A program made the position numbers and the translations under genes. The notes beneath the pieces are model-generated. The model made no database searches and had not been told where the DNA came from. It was given only the letters and a program-made list of their open reading frames with translations. Positions 11,301-23,300 of a stretch of DNA of 50,990 nt are shown piece after piece. Numbering within the stretch: the stretch's first letter is position 1; every line of letters begins with the position of its first letter. Origin of the DNA: Opitutales bacterium (GTDB lineage: Bacteria; Verrucomicrobiota; Verrucomicrobiia; Opitutales; Coraliomargaritaceae); contig JABBCA010000083.1 in the NCBI GenBank assembly GCA_018607135.1, forward strand, positions 1-50,990. The letters are read 5' to 3'.

Positions 11301-14300
11301 CTAGGTCATTCTGAATAGTCAAACCTCCGACATTCACTGTGCCAGCGATATTACCCTCTGTTGCTTCTAGCAATTGAGTAGTGCCAGCGAGAATTTGGCC
11401 AGAGCTACCATTGATCAAGTCGATGGTGAGGTCGCCCTCTTCAGCAGTGAGCGTCTGATCCGATGTGACGGACTCGACACGGATGCTACCTGAAGAACTA
11501 TCCATATCAATATCGTTGGTAGCTGTCAGTGTTTGACTACCATCAGTCGCCTCGACTGTGATGGCGCCACTGGTTACGTTGAGCACGATATCGACATCTG
11601 CGTCTAGCTCCTGTGTGCCGACATCGTTCTGGATGGTTAACGAGCCAGTGTTGATGTTTCCTATGATAGAGCCGAGTGTTGCTTCAATGAGTTGATTCGA
11701 TCCAGCAAGGACGTTGATCGTCGCACCGTTGATGCCGTCGAAAGTGACATCGCCTGTATCAGCAATAATGTCCTGTTCCGATGTAACGGATTCAATACGG
11801 ACGAGACCAGAATTCACATCTACGTCGATATCACCAACAGCAAGTAGGGATTGATCGCCGTCAGTCGCTTCAACAGTCGCCGCGCCATTAGTTACATCAA
11901 TCACGATGTTTGTGCCAGCGGTAAGATCTTGTGTGCCAGCATCATTCTGAATGGTGATGCCACCCGTATTCACAGTTGCGATAATGGAGCCTTCCGTAGC
12001 GTCGATGGCTTGCGTGCTACCCGCGAGCACTTGGATGAAGTCGTTGCCGTTCACATCCAAAGTGATGTCACCCGTTCTAGCAGTGATCCCTTGTGTGCCA
12101 GTGCGTGCTTCGACCAATACTTGCGAAGAGTTGGAAGCATTCACGTCGATGAAGGTTTCCGCATCGATTGTTTGATTGGTATCTGCGGTCACGTTGATCG
12201 CAGCAGAATTATTTGCTGTGATGGTGATACTTTCATTCAGTGCATCGATATCCTGATCGGCTGTCAGTGAATTAACGGTAACAATCGTGCCAGCACCATC
12301 CGCATCAATATCGATACTATCACCCGCTTCAATGGTTTGTGTGCCAGCGTCAGCTTGGACGAGGACCGTGCCAGCAGTGTCAGCATCGACTGTGATGTCG
12401 GTGCCCGCCGTGATGTTTTGAACACCAGTAGTATTTTGAACGACTACTGCAGCAGTGTTTGCTGCTTCGATGTCAATACTGGTTGCGGCATCGATCATTT
12501 GCGCAAGCCCCGCAGTGATGTCGACAGTCGCACCTGTGCCAGTTGCAACGACATCAATATCCGCGTTTTCGCTGGTGATCGTTTGCGTATCTACTGCCGT
12601 GATATCTACATCAGAAGCAGCGAGGAGTGCATTGATATCGATCTCGTTTTCGACCTCAATAACTTGAGCACCCGCACTGCTTATGCGTGCAACTGTTCCA
12701 GCAGCACCACCGTTGACGGTCATTGTGCCCGCTGGTGAAGGTGTTCCATTTACGTCGATAGACTGGCTTTGATTTGCGTTGGTGCTGTCAATCGCCGCAT
12801 CGCCACCATTTACTGTGGTGCTTGCAGTTACGATGAGCTGGCCGTTTTGAACTGTAATTTGTTGAGCAGCTTCAGTTGGAGACTGATCGGTGCCTGCACC
12901 GCGAATAATCGCATCTGCATTTTGACCAGAGCCACCGAGCACACTTAAGTTACCCACGCCACCGACTGTCACCTCTTGGAAGCCGGTTGCAGAAGTGGAA
13001 CTTATAAGCGCTGCACTGTCTGTGACGGTGCCACCAGTCAACGTGATGTTACCATCCGTAAGTGTGTCGATCGTTTGCGATCCATCGGAAACGATTGCTG
13101 CGCCAATACTCTCACCGTCTACTGCAACACTGGAGGTCGCAGAGTTGGCATTGAGTGTGATGTTATCTTGGACATTAATCACTTGAGCGATGTCACCACC
13201 GGTAATGCCTGTGCCTTGTGAACGGATAAGTGCGTAGGCATCTTCGCCCGTGCCGCCGTTCATGGCTAGATCACCTGATGTGGCACCCACCGTGATTACT
13301 TGAACTGCGGTCGCCGCAGTGTTCGTCATTTCAATAAGTGCCGCAGAATCGTCGATTGTGCCACCAGTGAGGATCAAATCACCTGCACCATTCAACGTGA
13401 TCGTTTGCGCTAGGCCGTTGTTGATGATACCAGCTCCGAACTCAGTGGTTGAACCATCAACCGGTGCGCTGCTGTTGCCTTGAATACCTGATAGGTTAAT
13501 ATCGCCAACTGTGGTTGTAATGGTCTGCGTGGATGTGCCATCTGTGCCACCAATGATTAACGCGTAATCGTCGCTGCCAATTGATGTGCCCCCTTGGACA
13601 GCAATAGCAACCGGATCGCCATTGGTATTCACTACAGCGATGTCTTGTATACCGTCTGCACGAACGTCTGCAAATGAGCCATTACCAGCGCCATTACCAC
13701 CCCGGACCACCAATACACCACTCGCGTCGATGTCTTGATCATTTCCAGAAAGGATACGTGCGCGCTCGTCGTCTCCAGTGCCACCAGTAACGAAGATATT
13801 ACCGTCACCTGCGACACCATCGACATCAATGATCTGTGTAGTAGTCGTGGAGAAAGACTGGATGTAAGCTTCACTGCCATTAGCCGCGCTATCAGTGTTA
13901 CCGAGGACACGAATATCACCCTGTTGAACCTGAACAGTCTGAGTCGTTGCGCCGTTAGCGAGGATGTAGGCTGAAGCATTCAGACCATTGCCACCACGAA
14001 CTTCTAAATCACCCAAACCACCATTGTTGGTCGCACCACCGAGGACGACGGTTTGGTCGCCACTACCTGACTGATGGATCGCGGCATTCGAGTCTTCGCC
14101 TGTGCCGCCAGTAAGCGTTGCGTTGTTGTCGACGTTCACCACTTGGATACCTGTGCCCGTATTTTCAATACCAGCGAAAGCCGATGTGCCGGAGCCACCT
14201 GTAATCGTGAGGTCGCCATTTACATCGTCTGTATCGTTACCGATGGTGACTGTCTGCAGGCCGTTACCTACGAGCTGAATACCCGCGGAGGAGTTATCGC

Positions 14301-17300
14301 CTGCACCACCCTGCAATGTCGCATCGCCGAGAAGCACTTCCACAGTTTGTGGTGAGTCACCTACTAGTAGGATCCCTGCTGAGGAATTGTTGCCCACGCC
14401 ACCAGTAATGTTGAGATCACCTGCACCATTAACTGTAACTGTTTGAGCACCGCCAGTAGTTGTGGTTGTGATCAATGCCGCGCTGTTATCAACAGTGCCG
14501 CCAGTTAGCGAAATACTACCTGCTGTGAGTGTGTCGATGTCTTGTGTGCCATCAGATACGATGGCCGCACCGATGTTTTGACCATTAACAGTCACACTGG
14601 AGGTCGCAGCGTTTCCATTGAGTGCAATGCTGTCTTGAACTTGGATGGATTGAGAAGTCGCACCAGTGCCTTGTGAGCGGATGAGCGCATATGCGTCTTC
14701 GCCCGTGCCACCATTCAGTGTCAGGTTTCCAGCAGTTGAGCCAACTGTGATTGCTTGGGCTCCTGCAATGTTGGTCATTTGAATTGCTGCTGCGGTGTCT
14801 GCTTCAGTGCCACCAGTTAAGCTAAGGTCTCCATCTCCATTGAGCGTGATTGTCTGCGCAAGACCGTTGTTTACGATCGCCGCACCGAACTCAGTTGATG
14901 TGCCATCGACTGCCGCGCTGCTGTTACCAGCATTGCCCGCAAGAATGATGTCGCCCTGAGTCGTAGTGATAGTCTGAGTGGATGTGCCATCTGTGCCACC
15001 AATGATTAACGCGTAGTCATTGTTACCCGTTGAGCTACCACCTTGGACATTGAGTGCTGTGCCAGTGTTGTTGGTATCACCCGCTAAGATGTCTTGGATA
15101 CCGTCTGCACGGATTTCAGCATATGAGCCATTGCCAGCTGCACCACCGCCTGTGAGTGAGATGACGCCGGTCGCTGAGATGAATTGGTCATTGCCTGAAA
15201 GGATTTGCGCGCGCTCGTTGTCGCCATTACCGCCAATGAGCGTAATATCACTACCACCGGAAACTGCGATTGTTTGTGTCGTGTCAGAAGAGAATGCTTG
15301 GATGTATGCATCTGAATTGTTGTTCACTGTATCCAAGTTTCCTTGGAGTGTGATGTCACCAGCTTGAACAGTCACATTCTGGATCAGTGCGCCGTTCGCG
15401 AGAATATAAGCGTCTGCATCTTCGCCGTCACCACCTGTGATGTTGAGGTCGCCATTGCCGCCATTATTCGTAGCACCACCCAGTGTAACAAATTGATTAC
15501 CGGTATCCGACTGGTGAATTGCTGCGTTGGCTTCTAGGCCAGTGCCACCCAATAGTGTGAGGTTATTATCCACATTTACTACTTGGTTACCTGTGCCAGT
15601 ATTCTCTATACCTGCAAAAGCAAAGTCACCCACGCCCCCTGTAATAGACAGATTACCGAATGTATCATCTGTATCGTTACCAATAGTGACTGTTTGGAGG
15701 CCATTGCCGTCGAGTTGTATGCCTGCAGACGCATTCGCACCTGTGCCACCTTGGAGCGTAGCATCGCCGAGAGAAACGGTTACTGTTTGATCTGCATCGC
15801 CCGCGAGTAACATACCTGCAAGTGAGTTCGCACCTGCGCCGCCAGTGACTGTAAGATCGCCATCAAGGAGCGTTACATTTTGAGTGCTACCAGCAGCAAC
15901 AATTGCGACGGCGGCATCTGCGTCGCCACCCGAAAGTGTCATATCACCATCAGTGAGTGTGATGTCTTGGGTTTCAGTTGCAGCAAATCCTGCGATTCCT
16001 AAGATGCCTGTGTCCGAACCATTCACGATGAAGTCACCTTCAGTGATGTTCACAGTTTGAGAGCCGCCACTAATTGCACCTGCGGCTGCATTGTTACCCG
16101 CACCTGCATTTGCGACAAGATCACCGTTATTGATCGTAATCGTGGTATCGTCTTCAGAGAAAGCACCCGCGATTGAACCGTCATTATCACCGCCTAGGAT
16201 GTTCACTGATGAGGTGCCAAGACCTGTAATCGCGATATCGCCATTGTCTACGCCACCCGCGGTGATGATCGCATCGGCATCGGCTGCGTCCGAGCCTTGA
16301 ATGAGAATGCCATCTGCATTATCCAAAGCAGCGCTGTTTCCAGATGTCAAAGTGATGTTACCATTGACCGTGGTCACAAAAGTATCGGCAGTCGCAGCTG
16401 CATCGCCAATTACGATGTCATCGCCTGCAGTCAAATCGATTCGATTATTGACCGTTGGATCTGTGTTGGATGCTGCTGTAGTGGCTACGGTTGCTTCACT
16501 GATCAAGATATCTTCACCCGAGTTCAGATTGATACGGCCTTCACCCCCTGCAGTAAGATCGGCATTCACGATGATGTTGTTCGCGTTGATTTGAATACCA
16601 CCACCCGCAAGGATCGGAGGCTGTGTCGCGTAAACGGGTGTTTGGTCACTGCTAGTAGTGATTGGGCCGCTAACCGTTGTTGTGCCAAAACCTTGCTCTT
16701 GCAGGAAGGTCGTAGACAAGATCGCATTGCCGCCAGTGATATCGACATTGTTCGCTGCAGTGATGACAATGTCACCCATCTCAGTCGTTGTGCCTGCACT
16801 ACCATTGAATTCGATGTCTCCAGTGACTGCGACATTGCTGGTGTCACCAGCAGTGAGGACGAGATCATTGATACCGGCAGAGAGACCGTTGAGATCGCCA
16901 TTGAAAATGATGTCACCCGCAGTTGTGTCATCGACAGCCACATGTGTTGTTAATGTGTTTGGAGTGGTTCCAGTGCTACCCCCTCCAACAAATATACCAT
17001 TTGCAGCGTTATAAGTTTGTGTGCCGTAAGTCTGAATCGTGATTCCAGTCACATCTTGTGTAAGTGTGTTATTCGATGCGGCCGTAGCGTCACCATTGAT
17101 GACGATGGCATCGGATGTAACTGTGAGCGTTTGCAATGGATTCGTTGTGCCCACAGAGGTGTTGAAACGAGTGGTCGCGGAATCTGTAATCACTAGATTC
17201 ACAGGATTCGCGAGCACTTGTGACTCAAGGCCACCGTTGAATTCTACTCCACCGCCATTTAGGGTAGTGGTTCCCGCATTGGCATTAGTGAGTAAGACGT

Positions 17301-20300
17301 TGTCATTATAAATCTGGACACCCGTTGTATCTACAGCCAGCGCACCACCATTAATGATCGTGTCGCCACCTCGTTGAGCAGGATCCCAGTCAGTAAGGAC
17401 TTCAGTTGCGTCCACATCATCTGTGAAAGTCGTAGTGCCCGAGGTGTTGACCTCTAGGCGATCCAGAGGATTCGCACCTGCACCGACAGTGTAAAGGAAG
17501 GTTACATCACCTGTGCCTGCATTGTCAGTTAGATCAAATGGACCTACGGCACTATCTACAGTCGCATCATAAAGAATGTTGCCCCCAACGCCAGTGCCTG
17601 TGCCATGAACAACGTCGCCAGTAAGCTGAACATTCAAAATATTATCCGCAGATGTGAAGGTGATATTATCACCAGTCGTAGTGATATCGCCTGCTGTGAA
17701 CACTTGACCGAGGCCGAGCGCAGAACGTGTGATCAACACATCGCCCGTTGAGACGATGTCGCCAGTGGCAGCGAAAACGAGATCATTGGCGCCGCCGAAT
17801 GTGATGTCTACAGTGCTGGTGCCGAGTAGCTCGCCCCCACTTGTAGTCACGAGATCGTTGAAATTAATTTCACCATCTGCAAGTATACCGTTTGTGCCAT
17901 CATATGCGAAGCTACCTTGGCTTGCGGTAACAATTCCAAACGCGCTAATGGCATTACTGCTGAATGTATCCAAAAGGATGTTACCTTCGTTAGTAATAAA
18001 GGAGGCAGTGCCATCAACCGTGATGATGCCACTTTGTGTGATATCGCCAGGGTTGTTCGTGATTAAAGTGAGGTCACCTTGAGTATCTGCGACCGTCTGA
18101 CCGATGGATACACTGTCGTTCTCGCGTAGGAACATGTCAGAAACACTGTTCTGTTTGTTGAAATTCAATATAGCGATGTTCGTAAGAATATCTTCCCCAA
18201 GTGCGCCAGTGCCGATGTTACCACCGCCCACAAGCTGGTCATTGATGTTCAGCACGCTCGCAGTGATGATTGCATCTGTGTCACTAGTTGGACGAGTCAA
18301 GTTACCTTGATTGTTAATGGTGACACTCAGTGTAGAGTTATTGCCGATCGCGTCGCGCATGACCATGTTACCAAAGGTCAACTCAACAGTGTTTCCGATA
18401 ATCGTGGCATCTTCGAGCTGATCGATATCCAATCCACCGACATCAATGGTTGTGCCGCCGACCGAGGAGGTGATAGGACCCGCAACGATTAAATTAACGC
18501 CACCACTATAAGTGAACGCATTGGTGGCAAAGCCATTATCAATCTGTGCGACTGAGTTGGTCTCGTCGAGTAGCACGCTTCCATTTAAACTGGAGATCGT
18601 TAAGGTATTCGCGGTCAGCGTTGCACCAGCACCTTGTGTGATGTTGCCATTACCACCAATCGTGCCGTCGACCGCCGTTGCAGCTTCGAGGACTAGATTA
18701 TCAATCGTAGAGGCAGCACTAAAGTTGATGCCATCTTGCTCGCGGATAAAACCATCATCCAATGGGCGAGTGATTTCGAGGTTAGCAACCTGTGTGCGTA
18801 AAGGATTCGCAAGTTCACCAATATCGCCATCACTGGAGCCGCCAATGGTATCGCCATTGAATACGAGCGTGCTGGTTGGGCCTTGGATGCTACGGTCACC
18901 ACCTTCTTGAATCACATTAAAGCCAAGATTATCGCGCGGTGTGAGCGTAATGGTGCCGCCATTGTTTAAGACGATTTCTGGATTTCCAGAATCACTATCA
19001 AAGACTACTGAATTACCTGAGTTACTACCAGCTGTGGTGCCTGATGTAATCGTCAACCCTTCGATCGCAGCACCATTTTGGTAATCCCCTGTGAGCTCTG
19101 AATACGTCATGTCCAGATTGCCACCACCGTTGAGAATGACTTCACCATCATTCAGAGCACTCGTTGAAATCCAGACAATACCGCCGTTGCCGTTCACGTC
19201 GGTATCTGCGTTCAAGGTAAGATCCCCCCCGCCGTTCACCGTCAATGTCGCACCGATGACAATATCTTCAAGTGCGCTCAAAACGAGGTTACTATTTACA
19301 GTGAGATCGCCCAAGATGGAAGTCGTTGGGTTTTGATCTGAAATATAAACATCCGCGATGCCGACCGTCGGAGCGACATTAATTGTTGGGCTACCTACAA
19401 TGATGAAATCGCCACCTGCACCTGCACCGCTAGAGACAACTGCGTCAATGGTCACTGGACCATTGATGTAATTACCTACAAGTTGAACAAAGCCGGCGGT
19501 TGCGCCAACAGCTTGATTCACATCCAACGCACCATCAGTATTGATCTCTACACCATTGGAAGCATTTACGCCATTAGTTGCACCCAATACGCTGGTGCCC
19601 GAATTCACATTTAATAGCCCCGTGCTCACGTTTTGCACATAGAATCCACCGCCATTTGCATTACCAACAAGTGTGCCATCTAGATCAATTTCAAGTGCGC
19701 CAGTAGATACATCCCCTTGAGCGTGGCCAACGAGTGTGCCAACAGATCCGCTGTTTGTGCGAAGGATTAAAGTGCCATCCGTGCCACCTACGATGATTTG
19801 ATTGCCAGGAGCTCCCTTCAAGATCGAGCTACCGGAACGAATTTCTGCAACACTGCCACCAAGCGTGTTGCTCAAGTTAAGGTCTGCAGCACCGATTGTC
19901 ACATCAGAACCACCATTGGTTTCCATCACAAAGTCGCCACCAATGGTGCCAGCAATTTCAATCGCAGCACCACTGTTGTTTTGTATGCGAACTAGATCGG
20001 TCGTCGCCGCCTTTTGAAAATCAATTGTTGAGGCATTGGTAGTAAGCTCATTCGTAGCAGCTGCGCCGCCGACCCCACCATTGCCTTGTAAGATCACGTT
20101 GGTCGCCGAGACTGTGCCTATAGTGCGAGTCAATGTGCCCGTATTATTAATGGTCGCGTTCGTGGTGGTGCCATTCGCACCCACATTTGCGCCCAATGCC
20201 ATCGTGCCGCCAGATGTTAGAGTAATGTCAGTCGCCGAGGCGGTGCCGATATTTGCACCTGGGTTGATCGCTAGGTCTGTGCCCGCATTGATATCAATGA

Positions 20301-23300
20301 CTGAGCCACCAGTATCGCCGACTGCTCCACTTAAAGTAACTGTAGTAAGCGCATCGATATCAATCGTGCCCGCTGCGCTGTTCACTGTCTGTCCTGCTGA
20401 ATTGCTCATTGCACCACCAGAGGCATTGAGTGTTACACCATTAATGGCACTCACCGCGCGATTCAAAGAAATATCACCAACTGTGTTGGTTAAGCTGACT
20501 ACACCACCAGAAGAAACAAGACCGCCTCCGATAACGACTGGAATACCAGGGATCGTGCCAACAGTCACGTCACCTGAGACATCATTTTGTATGACCAGAT
20601 CACCACCAAATGCTTGGCTTTGTATTGTGTAAGAACCTTGTGTGAGTAGAGGTGTGCCCACAGCACCAATCGAAAGGCCACTCAACTTAAGACTGCCGGA
20701 GTCCATGATAATAGCGCCACCAGTCTGAGCGATCGCACTCTGTGCATCGATAACGACATTTGCGGTGCCTGGCGTTATATCTTCAGCGAGTGTGATTCCA
20801 CCAAATGTAGTGAGTGTAACATTCGCATCCGTAGTGGTGATGCCATCTACTACTGTTGTATCGAGTGCAGTGACTGAGCCGACTGTAAAGCCGTCGACTT
20901 CTTCAAAGTCAACCGCACCTGTAGTCAGTCCAGCGAAGGTAGTCACATTATTAAGACCAGAATTACTCAAAATTACCGAACCGGGAGTTCGAACAACTAG
21001 GCTATCTGCTAAAATTCCTGCGCCAAAGCCTTGTGTGATATTTCCAGCTGTAGTGCTCAAATCTACAATGCCAGAAGCTGCAGAAATCAATGTTGCGAAG
21101 GATTGACCAAGGTTCGCATCATTTTGGAAAGCAAAATCGCCACCCACAGTCACATTGCCTAAGGCGCCAGTCGCATTGCTGAATGAATTGATCTGAGAGC
21201 CTAGATCCAAACTACCAGCAACCGAAGCAGTCAGTAGATTGGATGTGCCACTCGCAGTGATTACACCAGATTGAGTCACTCCTGATGTGGTCGTTTGAAT
21301 AGTTAAATTACGAAGCAACGTGCTTGTAGCGAAATCGATGTCGGCTGCACCCCCGTGCGCGATAGAAACGTCACCAAGTGCCAATGCGCTGGTTTCTTGA
21401 ACATCAAAATCGATTGTTCCCGCGAGGTCATTGGCTGCGTTGTTAATAAGTATGCTACCGCGAGTCACACCGAGATTGTTACCTGTTGATGCTTCTGTGA
21501 TAAACGTAGCGCTGCTCGTAGCCGGTGTCGCAAAAGTCACCGCGACCGATTGTGTGATACCGGTTTCAGCATTACTTACAAAAGTGCTGCCAGCGGCGAC
21601 ATCCGTGCTGAAGGCGACATTGTTAAAGTTGTTACCCGCTTCGTTCAGGGTAATGGCTGCACCATTTTGAATCGCAGTGAAGGCGACACCATCGTCCTTA
21701 GATTCAACAACAAGGTCACCAGTGATACCAGTCACTGTCGCTGCGTTGACTGTCGTGCCCAGATCGACTACGCCTGCGCGTGAAATCGTGACATCGCCAC
21801 TTCCTCCAGAACCAACAACAGTTACACTGTTATTTGGATCGTCTAGAGTCACAGTTGAACCGCCGGTCACTGTAAGCAGTCCTGCTACAGCCACTCCATT
21901 TGCATCGTCTGCGTCTGCAGAATCAGTCACTGCACCAGCAGCACCTGTGTTGATATCAAGATCACCACCGACCAATGTGCCTCCTGGTAACAAGGCTGGA
22001 TCGTTCTGGAAATTAACGTTACCATCAGAATCGGCAATGGTCACATCGCCTGTCGCTGCAAGCGTGGTCGCAGCACTAAAAGAACCCGCAGAAGTAATTG
22101 AGGTTCCAGCAGTTTGATTGATTGCATCCTCTGATGTCACAGTCACGCCCCCTGCAGCATTCGTTTGATTGATCGTGCCCAGTGTAATGGTGTTACCCGC
22201 ACCTGTGTTGGTAATTGCAATCGCACCTGCCGTTGCATTCGCGGAGTCAATTGAGCCAGCAAGATCGATAACGCCAGTGTCAGTAGTCAGTGTCACAGTG
22301 CCAGTTGTCGCCGCAATGCTGGAAGCTGCATCTTGAGTGATTGAGCCATCACTATCAGTGTCAGCTACGCCCGCTTGTAGCGTAATATCCTCTGCCGCAG
22401 AGATATCACCGTCCACTACCACACTATCTCCAGAAAGCATTGCCAGAGAGCCAGTCGTTTCAGAAACGGTCACACCACTATTAATAGTGATGTCATCTGC
22501 ACCCGCAGCACCGTCGTCACTACTGGTATAAGTGAATGTATTGCCGGAGCCAGTATTCGTCGTGGTGTTGACTGCAAAGGTAATCGGGCTACCCGCAGTG
22601 ATTGTGCTATCCGTATCGCCAGTAATAGAGGTCGTCGCGAGCGAGCCCTCAAGTGCACTCAGATCTGCAATCGTAAGCGTCCCCGTGTTGGTTAACTCAA
22701 ATGAACCAGCGCCAGTTTTTTGAACCGCGAGATTGCTAACTTCGGTCACTAGGCCTGAAACTGCGCCATCCGCAAGAACACCCAAGTCTTGAGCCGTAAG
22801 CGTGCCTGAACTTTGAGCGATGCCAGCAGCAGAATCGATTAAAATCGTGTTTGAGGAATCGACATCTGCATTGATACTAATTGATCCTGTCGATGTAGCC
22901 AAGCTCACGTCCGTGCCAGCTAGCAACGCTTCTTCAACAGTGAGTGCGCCAGCGCTCTGAATGTCGATAACTCCATTCGTGGCTTCAATGCCGGTGAGAT
23001 TTGGATCGGGAACTACGTCAACACCAACGCTTATATCGCCCACACCACCAATGGTAACCGCCTGGCTGCTTTCAAGATACACATTCGTATCCGCAATTGC
23101 TTCTACATTTGCAACTGAGATACCCACTGCTTCTGAGGCAACAGCGGTCCCGATGGAACCTCCCGCCTCTAAACGTGCACGTGCTCCAATAATGTTCGCG
23201 CTTGAGCCTCCAGTAGCATCCGTAATGTCCCCACCTGCAACGACACTGACCGCATCACTCGCGGACAATACGCCCAATGCTACATTCGTCGTAGCATCGT

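Noticed and set aside
9960-15850. Regularly spaced short repeats that might suggest a CRISPR array
   Set aside because: The repeats are imperfect, in frame, multiples of three in length, and encode beta-helix rungs; there are no unique spacers or cas genes.
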